Origin: Actinomyces sp.
GTDB lineage: Bacteria > Actinomycetota > Actinomycetes > Actinomycetales > Actinomycetaceae
Assembly: GCF_029851875.1 (NCBI RefSeq)
Contig: NZ_JARKVC010000033.1
Location: 1 to 64,000, forward strand
DNA: 64,000 nt
Direction of reading: 5' to 3'
Shown piece after piece: positions 1 through 11,806 of the stretch. Position numbers and translations under genes: made by a program. Every line of letters starts with the position of its first letter. The first letter of the stretch is position 1. Below the pieces are notes generated by a model. That model searched no databases. It saw only the letters and a list, made by a program, of their open reading frames with translations, and was not told the DNA's origin.

Positions 1-712
1 CGTGCTCGGACGCATGTTCGACGGCATCGAGTACCGAGGCAGGCTGCAGGAGCACGTCGAGCAGCTCGCCGAGCTCTCCGGCGTACCGGTGTGGAACGGC
101 CTGACAGACCAGTGGCACCCCACCCAGATGCTGTGCGACAGCCTGACGATGATCGAGCACGCGGGCAAGCCCGCCGGCGAGATCTCCTACGCCTACGTGG
201 GGGACGCCCGCTTTAACATGGGGCGCTCTCTGCTGGTCAACGGAGCCATGATCGGTGCCGACGTGCGTGTCGTCGCCCCCCGGGCCCTGTGGCCGGACGA
301 GGAGTGCGTCGCCCAGGCCCGCCAGGTGGCCGCCCGCACCGGCGCCCGGGTCACGGTGACCGAGTCGGTGGCGCAGGGGGTGGCCGGGGTCGACTTCGTC
401 CACACCGACGTGTGGGTCTCCATGGGTGATCCCAAGGAGGTGTGGGACGAGCGCATCGCCCTGCTGCGGCCCTACCAGGTCAACGCCTCCCTCATGGAGC
501 TGGCCGGCCCCCAGGCCCGCTTCATGCACTGCCTGCCCGCCTACCACAACCGCGAGACCACCGTCGGTGAGGAGGTCTACCAGGCCACCGGCATGGACGG
601 GATCGAGGTGACCGAGGAGGTCTTCGAGTCCGAGCGCTCGATCGTCTTCGACCAGGCCGAGAACCGCATGCACACCATCAAGGCCGTCATGGTCGCCACC
701 CTGGGCGACTAG
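1..712 (+). CDS. argF: Ornithine carbamoyltransferase (5' truncated by window edge)
   Basis: ORF 2..712; OTCase motifs HPTQ and FMHCLPA; N-terminus missing. Catabolic arcB versus anabolic argF cannot be separated from the fragment. Confidence 0.85.
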   Translation, partial: VLGRMFDGIEYRGRLQEHVEQLAELSGVPVWNGLTDQWHPTQMLCDSLTMIEHAGKPAGEISYAYVGDARFNMGRSLLVNGAMIGADVRVVAPRALWPDEECVAQARQVAARTGARVTVTESVAQGVAGVDFVHTDVWVSMGDPKEVWDERIALLRPYQVNASLMELAGPQARFMHCLPAYHNRETTVGEEVYQATGMDGIEVTEEVFESERSIVFDQAENRMHTIKAVMVATLGD

Positions 713-747
713 GGCGGGCGGGCCCGGCCTCAGAGCGGGCCGACGGC

Positions 748-753
748 TATCCT
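748..753 (+). promoter_or_regulatory. Putative -10 element of leaderless menC (TATCCT-N7-ATG)
   Basis: TATCCT ends 7 nt before ATG at 761; no Shine-Dalgarno possible. Confidence 0.45.
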
Positions 754-760
754 GACCGGT

Positions 761-1876
761 ATGACGAGCCAGATCCTCCCCAGCGCTGACGCGACTGCGC
801 GTGCGGTCGGCGAGCTCGATCTCGACCTGCTGCGCCGCGCCGACCCGACCGGCCTGCTGGAGGGGATCGACCGGGTCGTGGTGTGGGACCTGCCGATGCG
901 TACCTCCTTCCGAGGCATCGTGCGCCGCGACGGCCTCGCCGTGCACGGGCCGGCCGGGTGGGGGGAGGTCGCTCCCTTCTGGAGCTATGACGCCGCAGCC
1001 AGCGCTGCCTGGATGGCCAGTGGGCTGGAGCAGGCCGTCCGTGGGCTTGCCGACCTGGAGCCTCGCCGTACGAGCATCCCGGTCAACGTCACCGTCCCGC
1101 TTCTGCCGCCTGAGCAGGCCTACGAGCTCGTGGCTCAGTCGGCGGCCACGACCGCCAAGGTCAAGGTCAGCGGCACCACCGACGGCGTGGCGGAGGACCT
1201 GGAGCGCCTGGCGGTGGTCCGTGCTGCCCTGGGCGCGCAGGGACAGGTGCGCATCGACGTCAACGCCGCCTGGGACCTGGAGACCGCCCGCGCCACCTTG
1301 CCGGTGATGGACAAGGCCGCCGGGGGGCTGCAGTACGCCGAGCAGCCCTGTGCCGACGTGGAGGACCTGGCCCGGTTGCGCAGGGCAGTCAGCATCCCGA
1401 TCGCTGCCGACGAGTCCGTGCGCCTGTCCGAGGACCCGCTGGCCGTAGCCAGGCTGGAGGCCGCCGACGTCGCGATCATCAAGGTCGCCCCACTGGGCGG
1501 GGTGCGCCGTGCCCTGGCTCTGACCGAGCGGCTGGGGCTGCCTGTCGTCGTCTCCTCCGCCCTGGACACCTCGATCGGCATCGCGGCGGGGCTGCGGCTC
1601 GCCTCCGCCCTGCCCGAGCTGGCCGGGGCCTGTGGGCTGGGCACCGTGAGCCTGTTCGAGTCCGACCTGGCCGTTCCTGCGCTGACCCCGCGACGCGGCG
1701 AGATGGCCGTGCGGGAGGCCCACGTCTCCCAGACCATGCTGTCGGCCTCCATGGCCGACGAGGAGCTGGCCTTGCGCTGGCAGGCGCGCCTGATCCACAT
1801 GCTGGGAGCCCTGGCCGCCCGCAGGGCCCAGGAGAGCCGGGACCCGGCCACGGCCGTGGCGGGGCTGGCCCTGTGA
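761..1876 (+). CDS. menC: o-succinylbenzoate synthase
   Basis: Enolase-superfamily pattern (KVKVSG, RIDVNAAW, AADES, IIKVAPLGG); overlaps menD by 4 nt. Confidence 0.9.
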   Translation: MTSQILPSADATARAVGELDLDLLRRADPTGLLEGIDRVVVWDLPMRTSFRGIVRRDGLAVHGPAGWGEVAPFWSYDAAASAAWMASGLEQAVRGLADLEPRRTSIPVNVTVPLLPPEQAYELVAQSAATTAKVKVSGTTDGVAEDLERLAVVRAALGAQGQVRIDVNAAWDLETARATLPVMDKAAGGLQYAEQPCADVEDLARLRRAVSIPIAADESVRLSEDPLAVARLEAADVAIIKVAPLGGVRRALALTERLGLPVVVSSALDTSIGIAAGLRLASALPELAGACGLGTVSLFESDLAVPALTPRRGEMAVREAHVSQTMLSASMADEELALRWQARLIHMLGALAARRAQESRDPATAVAGLAL

Positions 1877-3732
1877 GGCCTCAGCACCCGGCCCAGGAAG
1901 GCGCGGGCCAGAGCGTGAGCCGGGCACCCTTGCCTGCCTCGCTCCATGCCGCGCTCCAGGTGGTCCTCAGCCTGGTCCGGCTGGGCGTGCGTGACGTCGT
2001 CCTGGCTCCAGGCTCGCGCAGCGCTCCCTTCGTCCCGGTGCTCGCCGCTGCCGAGCAGGCGGGGCTGGTGCGCGTGCGCGTCGTCGTCGACGAGCGCAGC
2101 GCCGGCTTCGTCGCGCTGGGCATGGCCCGCGCCGCCCTGGTTGACGGCTGGCGTCGCCCGGCTGCCGTCATCACGACCTCCGGCACCGCCGTGGCCAACC
2201 TGCACCCGGCCGTGGCTGAGGCGGACGCGGCCGGGGTGCCCATGCTGGTCATCTCTGCCGACCGCCCCCACGAGCTCGTCGGCACAGGCGCCAGCCAGAC
2301 CACCGAGCAGACCGGCATCTTCGGCCGTGCGGTGCGCACCCTCGTCGACCTTCCCGCGGACCTGAGCGCGGACCTGGGCCAGGAACGGGCGGCAGCGGCC
2401 ATCGGCGGACAGGTGCGCCGCGCCGTCGAGGCCGCGCGCGGGTGGCTCACCAACGACCCCGGCCCGGCGCAGGTCAATATCCGCTTCCGCCCGCCGCTGG
2501 CGCTGCCGGCTGAGGACGAGGGCGAGGCTGCCCACTATCTGCAGACGGCCGTGGCTGCTGCGGCAGCGGGTGAGGGGGAGCAGCGGTGGGGCGGGAGGAG
2601 CGCGCAGCACCCGCTGAGCGAGGCCTGCGGGGCCGGTGCCTACCAGCCCCGGCCTGCACGCCGGCCGCAGGACGACGACGAGGCCACCGAGCGGGGCCTG
2701 GTCGTCGCCGGAGACAGCGTTGACGGCGCGGGACCGCACGCCCGCGAGCTGGCCGAGTACCTGGGCTGGCCCTTGCTGGCCGAACCGACCTCCGGCGCGC
2801 GCGGCGGCCCGCAGGCGCTCACCCGCTACGCCGAGCTGCTGGCCAGCCCTGACGGCGCCGCGCTCGCGGCACGGGCCCAGCACGTCGTCGTCCTGGGCCA
2901 CCCGAGCCTAAGCCGACCGGTCAGCGCGCTGCTGGCGCGTGAGGACCTGCCGGTCGACGTCGTCACCTCCACAGCGCGCTGGAACGACGTGGCCGGGAGC
3001 GCCGCCTGGGTGAGCCCGACCCGGGCCGGAGCCGAGCCCCTGGGCCTGGCCGGGGCCGAGGACCTGGCCCGTGGGCTCGGTCTGCGCCCTGCTCCACCGC
3101 AGTGGTCGCGGCAGTGGCACGAGGCGGTGGCCTGCCTGCCTGCGCCGGGCAGCCGGCAGGTGCTGAGCGCTGAGACGGCCGCGCTGGCCGTGTGGGACTC
3201 CTGCCTGCCGCGAGCGGGTGAGGAGGGCGAGGCCGAGACGGGTACCGTGCCCCGTCTGGTCGTCGGCTCCTCGATGTCCGTCCGGCTGCTGGACCGCTGG
3301 GCTCCTGCGGCCACGGCGGCGGCGCCGCGGGCCGTGGCCAACCGGGGACTGGCGGGGATCGACGGCACGCTGGCGACGGCGACCGGCCTGTGGCACGCCT
3401 GGCGCGAGCCGGTGCGGGCGCTGGTGGGGGACCTGACCTTCCTGCACGACGCCATGAGCCTGGGCCGTGGGGCCGGCGAGGAGGAGCCTGACCTTCAGGT
3501 CGTGGTCCTCGACTCTGGCGGAGGAGCGATCTTCTCCACCCTGGAGTACCCGGCGGTCACGCCTGCGGACCAGATGGAGCGTTTCTTCACCACGCCGCAG
3601 GCCCCGCGGATCCCGGCGCTGGCTGGTGCCCTGGGGGCCCGGGTGCACGAGGTCTCCACGCTGGAGGAGCTGCGCAGCCTCCTGCGCGAGAGCGTGCGCG
3701 GTCTCAGCGTGGTCTACCTCTGCAGCGCCTAG
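1873..3732 (+). CDS. menD: 2-succinyl-5-enolpyruvyl-6-hydroxy-3-cyclohexene-1-carboxylate synthase
   Basis: LAPGSRSAPF, TTSGTAVANLHPAVAEA, ISADRPHEL, NRGLAGIDGT motifs typical of MenD. Confidence 0.95.
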   Translation: MRPQHPAQEGAGQSVSRAPLPASLHAALQVVLSLVRLGVRDVVLAPGSRSAPFVPVLAAAEQAGLVRVRVVVDERSAGFVALGMARAALVDGWRRPAAVITTSGTAVANLHPAVAEADAAGVPMLVISADRPHELVGTGASQTTEQTGIFGRAVRTLVDLPADLSADLGQERAAAAIGGQVRRAVEAARGWLTNDPGPAQVNIRFRPPLALPAEDEGEAAHYLQTAVAAAAAGEGEQRWGGRSAQHPLSEACGAGAYQPRPARRPQDDDEATERGLVVAGDSVDGAGPHARELAEYLGWPLLAEPTSGARGGPQALTRYAELLASPDGAALAARAQHVVVLGHPSLSRPVSALLAREDLPVDVVTSTARWNDVAGSAAWVSPTRAGAEPLGLAGAEDLARGLGLRPAPPQWSRQWHEAVACLPAPGSRQVLSAETAALAVWDSCLPRAGEEGEAETGTVPRLVVGSSMSVRLLDRWAPAATAAAPRAVANRGLAGIDGTLATATGLWHAWREPVRALVGDLTFLHDAMSLGRGAGEEEPDLQVVVLDSGGGAIFSTLEYPAVTPADQMERFFTTPQAPRIPALAGALGARVHEVSTLEELRSLLRESVRGLSVVYLCSA

Positions 3733-3827
3733 TTCACAGAAAACTTCCAGAAGAGCATCGGACACATTCCAGAACGAAGGTGTTGGCTGAGGCCGTTTGT
3801 TGAAGGGTGCGTGTCCAAGGAGGATTC

Positions 3828-5456
3828 ATGAGCACGAACGACCTCACCGGTGCTGGCCAGCCTCAGCCAGGAGGCTCTGACTCTGGGACCCCCCAGCCGC
3901 AGGAGTCGACCGCGGCCTCGCAGCCGACCCAGGACCTAGGTGCGGCGCCGACCTCGCCGCTTCCCGCCGCGCTCCGCGCACCCGCAGCGGCCTCGGAGTC
4001 CCAGGCAGGGACCCCCACCCAGCCGATGAGCCCCTACACCTCGGTGCCGACCACACCGGCTGGCTACTCATTCACCCGCCCGTCCACGGTGGGCGCCTCG
4101 GCTCCTGCGACCGGGGGGTACCCGGCGGCGCCGGCCGGTGACGACGCGGCCACGGCCGCCACCACGGCTGCGGACAGCATCTACGCCACCGCCCCCTACG
4201 GCGGAGGCGCCGGCGGCAACGGTGGCGACGGCAAGACCGCCTTCTCCTACGTCCAGCCCGACGGCAGCCAGCGCGGGCGCCGTCGTGGCCCGGGGTGGGG
4301 TGGTGTCATCGCCGCGACCCTGGCAGCAGCGCTGCTGGCCTCGGGAGGGACCGCCGCCGTCATGCGCTACACAGACTCCTCCGGCTCTCCCACCGCCTCG
4401 GCGCCCACGTCCGTGGCGACCGGCTCGACGACGAAGACCGTCTCCTCGACCGGGACGGCGCCTGACTGGGAGGCCGTGACCAACGCCGTGGCCAACTCGG
4501 TGGTCTCTATCACGGTCAGGACCTCCTCCGGCACCTCCGTCGGCTCCGGCGTCATCTACGACTCTGAAGGTCACGTGGTGACGAACAACCACGTCGTGGC
4601 GGGCGCCTCGCAGATCCAGGTGACGCTGGCTGACGGCCGGATCTACTCCGCCGAGCTGACCGGGACGGACCCGGCCACGGACCTGGCCGTCATCAAGCTC
4701 ACCGGCGCCCCCTCGGACCTCACCGTCGCGCAGTTCGGCGACTCCGACCAGGTGGTCACCGGTGAGGACGTCATGGCCATCGGCAACCCGCTCGGCCTGT
4801 CCTCGACCGTGACCACCGGCATCGTCTCGGCGGTCAACCGTCCGGTGGTCACCACCCAGGAGAAGTCCGAGGACTCCTCGGCCCAGCCTGAGGGGCCCTC
4901 GGGGCTGCCGGAGGGACTGGACCAGTTCCTCCGCCCGCAGACCACCACGACCTCGCAGACCTACACCAACGCCATCCAGATCGACGCCGCGATCAACCCG
5001 GGCAACTCCGGTGGCCCGCTCTTTGACGAGACGGGCAAGGTCATCGGTATCACCAGCTCGATCGCCCAGGTCTCTGAGAGCTCGGGCTCGATCGGGCTGG
5101 GCTTCGCCATCCCGGGCAACCTGGCTACCAAGGTCGCCAACCAGCTCATCGAGTCCGGCAAGGCTACTCACGCCTACCTGGGAGTCTCGATCGGCGACGG
5201 CGCGGCCCAGGTAGGGGACGTCACGCGCGCAGGCGCACAGGTCGGCTCGGTCGAGTCCGGCTCTCCGGCGGCCAAGGCAGGGCTGAAGGAGGGCGACGTC
5301 ATCACCGCGATCGACGGCAAGGCCACGAGCCAGGCGGCGGCGCTGACCGGGTTCGTGCGTCAGTACTCGGCCGGGGACACCGTCACCCTCACGATCGTGC
5401 GGGCTGGTCAGGAGCAGCAGGTCGAGGCCACGCTGGCTGAGCGCGAGGACTCCTGA
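3828..5456 (+). CDS. HtrA/DegP-type trypsin-like serine protease with TM segment and C-terminal PDZ domain
   Basis: VTNNHVV, TDLAVIKL, NPGNSGGPL catalytic motifs; PDZ-like C-terminus; ATG at 3828 preceded by AGGAGG. Confidence 0.93.
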   Translation: MSTNDLTGAGQPQPGGSDSGTPQPQESTAASQPTQDLGAAPTSPLPAALRAPAAASESQAGTPTQPMSPYTSVPTTPAGYSFTRPSTVGASAPATGGYPAAPAGDDAATAATTAADSIYATAPYGGGAGGNGGDGKTAFSYVQPDGSQRGRRRGPGWGGVIAATLAAALLASGGTAAVMRYTDSSGSPTASAPTSVATGSTTKTVSSTGTAPDWEAVTNAVANSVVSITVRTSSGTSVGSGVIYDSEGHVVTNNHVVAGASQIQVTLADGRIYSAELTGTDPATDLAVIKLTGAPSDLTVAQFGDSDQVVTGEDVMAIGNPLGLSSTVTTGIVSAVNRPVVTTQEKSEDSSAQPEGPSGLPEGLDQFLRPQTTTTSQTYTNAIQIDAAINPGNSGGPLFDETGKVIGITSSIAQVSESSGSIGLGFAIPGNLATKVANQLIESGKATHAYLGVSIGDGAAQVGDVTRAGAQVGSVESGSPAAKAGLKEGDVITAIDGKATSQAAALTGFVRQYSAGDTVTLTIVRAGQEQQVEATLAEREDS

Positions 5457-6892
5457 GCGCCCAGGGCGGCGAGCATCGGTCGCATCTTCGCCTCGGTCTC
5501 GGCCAGCTCGTCCTGCGGCTCGGAGTCGGGCATGATCCCGCCCCCACCGAAGACCCGCACGGGTGCCTGGGGGCCGGCCGGGGAGCCGGAGAGCTGGCCT
5601 GAGCGCAGCGCGATGCACCACTCGCCCTCGCCGTGCCAGTCCACCCAGCCCACCGGGCCGGCGTAGCGACCGCGGTCCATGCCCTCCTCCGCCTCGATGA
5701 CGGCCAGGGCGGCAGGCGTGGGGGTGCCTCCGACGGCCGCCGTCGGGTGCAGCGCGCCTACCAGGGACAGGGCGCCGGTGTCCCCGGCCACCACCCCGGT
5801 TACGTCCGAGGCCAGGTGGAGGACGTTGGGCAGCGTGATGACGTGGCGGGGCGGTGCCTGGACCACCGAGCACAAGGGCTCCAGCGCCTCCAGGGCCGAG
5901 GTCCTGGCCAGGGCGTGCTCCCGGTTGTTCTTCTCTGAGCCCTCCAGCCACGCCGCCAGGCGGGCGGCCTCACGCTCGCGCGCTCCCGGCTCGGTGGCGT
6001 GGCGGCGCGCTGTTCCTGCCAGGACCCGGGAGGTCAGGCGGCGCCCGGACAGGCGCACGAGCAGCTCGGGGCTGGCTCCCACCGTGCCGTCCACGGCGAA
6101 GGTCCAGCACGAGGGGTAGGCGCGGGCCAGTCGGCTCAGCAGCGCGGAGGCTCCCAGGCTGGCTGCGGGGCGGACCAGCAGGTCGCGGGCGATGACGACC
6201 TTGTCCACCTCACCTGCCCGCATCCGCGCCTGCACCCGTGACAGGCAGTCCAGGTAGCCCTGGCGGTCGTGGCTGCCGGGCTCGACGACGGCGTGGCTGC
6301 CCTGGGCGTGCAGGCTCTCAGGCGGGGCAGCCTGCGCCGCGGCGATGAGCTCCTCGACGACCGCGGCAGGGTGAGGGTGCTCCTCACCCTGGAGGACCGT
6401 GGTGGTCAGCCAGGCTCCGTCGTCGTCCGTCCCGATGAGGAGGTGGGGGACCAGGAGGAGCGAGTCCTGGCGGGAGGCGGGGGAGAAGGTGAGCGTGCCC
6501 AGGGCCACCGGCCCGGTACCGGGCCGCACGAGCGGGTCGGACCACCAGGAGGCGTAGACCACCTGACGCCAGGCGGCCCGCAGCTGTTCGATGCGGCCGG
6601 CTCCGCGAGCGCGCAGCTCCAGCGTGCGCCCCAGGCCCACCATCCCGCGGCCGTGCCGGACCCAGGAGGTCACGTCCTGACGGCCTGTGGCCAGGCGCAG
6701 CAGGGCGTCAGGCTCGCGGGCGAGGGACGGCACGGGGCCTGTGTCCTGGCCTACCGGACGGGTCGGCGCGGTGGCAGCCAGGCCCAGGCGCGCGGTGTCC
6801 TGGGTGTCGAGCGGTGCGGTACGCACGCTCAGGCGCGGCACAGCGGCTGAGCCGTTGAGGACCTGCGCGGCGTCGAGCCGGAGCCCCGGCAT
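5408..6892 (-). CDS. menF: Isochorismate synthase
   Basis: Chorismate-binding family (KVVIARD, GTARR, SEKNNREH, HPTAAVGGTP, GPVGW, RVFGGGGI); ATG at 6892, one base after the menG stop. Confidence 0.9.
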   Translation of the reverse strand: MPGLRLDAAQVLNGSAAVPRLSVRTAPLDTQDTARLGLAATAPTRPVGQDTGPVPSLAREPDALLRLATGRQDVTSWVRHGRGMVGLGRTLELRARGAGRIEQLRAAWRQVVYASWWSDPLVRPGTGPVALGTLTFSPASRQDSLLLVPHLLIGTDDDGAWLTTTVLQGEEHPHPAAVVEELIAAAQAAPPESLHAQGSHAVVEPGSHDRQGYLDCLSRVQARMRAGEVDKVVIARDLLVRPAASLGASALLSRLARAYPSCWTFAVDGTVGASPELLVRLSGRRLTSRVLAGTARRHATEPGAREREAARLAAWLEGSEKNNREHALARTSALEALEPLCSVVQAPPRHVITLPNVLHLASDVTGVVAGDTGALSLVGALHPTAAVGGTPTPAALAVIEAEEGMDRGRYAGPVGWVDWHGEGEWCIALRSGQLSGSPAGPQAPVRVFGGGGIMPDSEPQDELAETEAKMRPMLAALGAQESSRSASVASTCCS

Positions 6893-6893
6893 C

Positions 6894-7610
6894 TCAGGGC
6901 CTCGGGGCCGGTGCCTGGGCTGGGCGCGTGGCCCGGTGGACGGCGACGATCCCGCCCGAGAGGTTCTTGTAGCCCACCTCGCCCCAGCCGCAGTCCTGGA
7001 TGAGTGCGGCCAGGGTCTGCTGGTCCGGCCAGGCGAGGATCGACTCCCCAAGGTAGCTGTAGGCCTCGGTGTTGGATGAGAGCAGGCGGCCGGCCGCTGG
7101 CAGGGCCGTGCCCAGGTAGAAGCGGTACAGGTCTCGGAAGGGCGCCCAGGTGGGCGTGGAGAACTCAGCGACGACCAGGCGGCCGCCAGGGCGGGTTACG
7201 CGCGCCATCTCTCGCAGGGCGAGGGCGGTGTCCTGGACGTTGCGCAGGCCGTAGGAGATGGTGACGACGTCGAAGGCGGCGTCAGCGAAGGGCAGCGCCA
7301 TGGCGTCTCCGGCCACAAAGGTGATCTCGGGGTGGCGGCGCTTGCCCTCGGCGACCATGCCGGTGGAGAAGTCGCAGGCCACGACGTCGGCGCCCTCGCG
7401 CGCGTACTCGGCCGAGGAGGTGCCGGTACCGGCCGCCAGGTCAAGGACCCTGGTCCCTGGCCTGGCGTCGACGGCGGCGCGCGTGACCGCACGCCACATT
7501 CGCACCTGCCACAGGCTCATGACGTCATTGGTCAGGTCATAACGGTGCGCGACGGCGTCGAACATTCCGGCGACCTCGTTGGGGTCCTTGGCCAGGGTGG
7601 CTCTGCTCAT
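6894..7610 (-). CDS. menG: Demethylmenaquinone methyltransferase
   Basis: UbiE/MenG pattern ([38 protein letters not shown]). Confidence 0.93.
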   Translation of the reverse strand: MSRATLAKDPNEVAGMFDAVAHRYDLTNDVMSLWQVRMWRAVTRAAVDARPGTRVLDLAAGTGTSSAEYAREGADVVACDFSTGMVAEGKRRHPEITFVAGDAMALPFADAAFDVVTISYGLRNVQDTALALREMARVTRPGGRLVVAEFSTPTWAPFRDLYRFYLGTALPAAGRLLSSNTEAYSYLGESILAWPDQQTLAALIQDCGWGEVGYKNLSGGIVAVHRATRPAQAPAPRP

Positions 7611-7897
7611 GACCCCATCATGACAGCCCGGGACCAGGTGGCGGTGCCACGGGAGGCGGATCGGCTGTCACCCAGGAGACGGGAGAGATATTTCGTGACG
7701 GAAACTGCGCCTAAATGCCAGGGCCCTTCCTGCGGCCACGGATCTGGGGAGGAGACAGCGGCTGGCGTCATCGCGCGGAAAGGCTGGAGCGATCGGGCCT
7801 TGGTTCGAAGTGGCTGACGGCGTGGGTAGAGTCAGGCGAGGTCCGCTCTGTCCTGGGCGGTCGTCAACCAGCTCTCCCAAGGGATGGTGCCCGAAGC

Positions 7898-8257
7898 ATG
7901 AACCCCTTCGTCTCGCTCCTCATCATGGCGGCGGTCGCGCTCGTCGTGGCCGTCGGCGGTCTCGCCCTGTCCGCCATCGTGAGCCCGAACCGGAAGAACA
8001 AGGTCAAGACCGCCAGCTACGAGTGCGGCATCGACCCCACCCCCTCCAACACGGAGTCCGGTCGCTTCCCCATCGCCTTCTACCTGGTCGGCATGACCTT
8101 CATCATCTTCGACGTCGAGGTCGTCTTCCTCCACCCCTGGGCCACGGCCTTCCACCAGCTGGGTTTCTTCGGCCTGAGCGCGGCCCTGGTCTTCATCGCC
8201 CTCATCACCGTGCCCTACGTCCTGGAGTGGCGTCGCGGCGGGCTGGACTGGGACTGA
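7898..8257 (+). CDS. nuoA: NADH-quinone oxidoreductase subunit A
   Basis: YECGIDP...FPIAFYLVGMTFIIFDVEVVFLHPWA; start chosen at ATG 7898 inside ORF 7715..8257. Confidence 0.95.
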   Translation: MNPFVSLLIMAAVALVVAVGGLALSAIVSPNRKNKVKTASYECGIDPTPSNTESGRFPIAFYLVGMTFIIFDVEVVFLHPWATAFHQLGFFGLSAALVFIALITVPYVLEWRRGGLDWD

Positions 8258-8302
8258 GCCCCGTCCGCGACCCCACCAGTACGAGCAAAGGCAGAAAGCA
8301 GC

Positions 8303-8932
8303 ATGGACAAGACTGAGTACAAGGCCTACCGGGAGAAGATGCTCACCATCCCCTCCAAGCGGGGGGACCTGCAGCTGCAGGCCGAGGAGTCCGTCGAGGG
8401 CCCCGGGTTCCTGCTCACCAGCGTTGAGAGGCTCAGCGCGCTGGCCCAGGCCCGCTCGCTGTGGCCGGTGACCATGGGCCTGGCCTGCTGCGCCATCGAG
8501 ATGATGGCGACGGCGGCCCCGCGCTTCGACCTGTCGCGCTTCGGCTGGGAGGTCTTCCGCGCCTCACCGCGTCACGCCGACGTCATGCTCGTCTCGGGTC
8601 GCGTCTCGCACAAGATGGCCCCGATCGTGCGCAACGTCTACGACGCCATGCCCGAGCCCAAGTGGGTCATCTCCATGGGCGCCTGCGCCTCCTCGGGCGG
8701 CATCTTCAACAACTACGCGATCGTGCAGGGCTGCGACCACATCGTCCCGGTGGACATCTACCTGCCCGGCTGCCCTCCGCGCCCGGAGATGCTCATCAAC
8801 GCCATGCTCGAGCTCACCCGTCAGATCGAGCGCCGTCCCGTCTTCAAGCACCGTGAGGAGATCGCGCGCGCCGTCGAGGCCGCCGCCCTCAAGGCCACCC
8901 CGATCCACGAGATGAAGGGCCAGCTCGCATGA
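8303..8932 (+). CDS. nuoB: NADH-quinone oxidoreductase subunit B
   Basis: [23 protein letters not shown] motifs. Confidence 0.97.
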   Translation: MDKTEYKAYREKMLTIPSKRGDLQLQAEESVEGPGFLLTSVERLSALAQARSLWPVTMGLACCAIEMMATAAPRFDLSRFGWEVFRASPRHADVMLVSGRVSHKMAPIVRNVYDAMPEPKWVISMGACASSGGIFNNYAIVQGCDHIVPVDIYLPGCPPRPEMLINAMLELTRQIERRPVFKHREEIARAVEAAALKATPIHEMKGQLA

Positions 8933-9689
8933 CTGACACCAACCTCCCCGACCCGGGCTCCGAGGTGGAGGCCGCTGCACCGGCCGTGCCCGAGGTGGCC
9001 GGCCAGGCTGTGCGCCCCGAGCTGCGCCTAGAGGTCATCTCCACCCACACCGGCCACTTCGGCGCCTCTGACGCCGGGGACACCACCGGCTACGGCGGCA
9101 CCACGAACGTCGTGACGCTGGCTCCGGCGGCCACGCGCCCTTACGGCGGGTGGTTCGACGAGGTCGTCGACATCCTCATCGAGGACCTTGAGGCCGCCGG
9201 GGTCGCTGCGCCCCAGGCCATTGAGAAGGTCGTCATCGAGCACGGCCAGCTCACCCTCTTCATCACCCGTGAGCACCTGCTCGACGTCGTGCGCCCCCTG
9301 CGCGACGACCAGGACCTGCGTTTCGAGCTGTGCCTGGGGGTCACCGGAGTCCACTACCCCGCCGACGCCGGACGAGAGCTCCACGCCTGCTTCGAGCTGG
9401 TCTCCCTGACCCACGGCGGGCGCCAGCTCCGCCTGGAGGTCACCTGCCCCGAGTCGGACCCGCACGTGCCCTCGATCGTGGCGGTCTATCCCGGCGACGA
9501 CTGGCACGAGCGCGAGACCTGGGACCTGATGGGCATCGTCTTTGACGGTCACCCCAACCTCACCCGCTCGGCCATGCCTGACGACTGGGTCGGGCACCCC
9601 CAGCGCAAGGACTACCCGCTCGGCGGCATCCCGGTCGAGTACAAGGGTGCCACCACCCCGCCCGCAGACACCCGGAGGTCGTACCGCTG

Positions 9690-9690
<1 letters not shown>
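8929..9690 (+). CDS. nuoC: NADH-quinone oxidoreductase subunit C
   Basis: 30-kDa subunit motif [26 protein letters not shown]; position in operon. Confidence 0.95.
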
Positions 9691-11083
<1,393 letters not shown>

Positions 11084-11084
<1 letters not shown>

Positions 11085-11806
11085 TGACAACCCAGCAGAT
11101 TCCTGGCAGCACCGGCCAGGCCGGAGCGTCCGAGGGCGCCTACTCGCCTGAGACCGAGACCCGGCTTCGCACCGACATCGAGCAGATCAAGTCGCGCTAC
11201 CCCGTGGGGCACGAGCGCAGCGCGCTCATCCCGATGCTGCACCTGGTCCAGAGCGAGGACGGCTACGTGGCCCCGCGCGGCATCGCGCTGTGCGCCCAGG
11301 CCCTGGGCCTGACCCTGGCGGAGGTCTCCGCCGTGGCGACCTTCTACAGCCAGTTCCGTCGCCACCCCGCGGGCGAGTACCACGTGGGCGTGTGCACCAA
11401 CGCCCTGTGCGCCGTCATGGGCGGTGACGAGATCTGGCAGGCGGTGGCCGAGCACACGGGCCTGGGCAACGACGAGACCAGCGAGGACGGGCGCATCAGC
11501 CTCGAGCGCATCGAGTGCAACGCCGCCTGCGACTACGCCCCCGTCGTCATGGTCAACTGGGAGTTCTTCGACAACCAGACCCCGGCCTCCGCCGTCGACA
11601 TGATCTCGCGCCTGGAGCGTGGCGAGGACGTGGCCCCCACTCGCGGGCCGGAGACCCTGCCGACCTTCCGCGAGAACGAGCGCGTCCTGGCCGGCTTCGA
11701 GGACGGCCGCGCCGACGAGGGCGTGGGCGCCGGCGAGGCCAGCCTCCTCGGGCTGCGCATCGCGCGAGACAACGGGTGGACCGCCCCGAAGGAGGAGAGC
11801 AAGTGA
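11084..11806 (+). CDS. nuoE: NADH-quinone oxidoreductase subunit E
   Basis: ATFYSQFR, CTNALC, CNAACDYAPV motifs. Confidence 0.95.

Noticed and set aside
1135-2901. 588-aa reverse ORF opposite menC/menD
   Set aside because: No recognisable domain; antisense shadow of clear men genes.
4068-5951. 627-aa reverse ORF opposite htrA
   Set aside because: Arg/Gly-rich antisense shadow in a different frame from menF.
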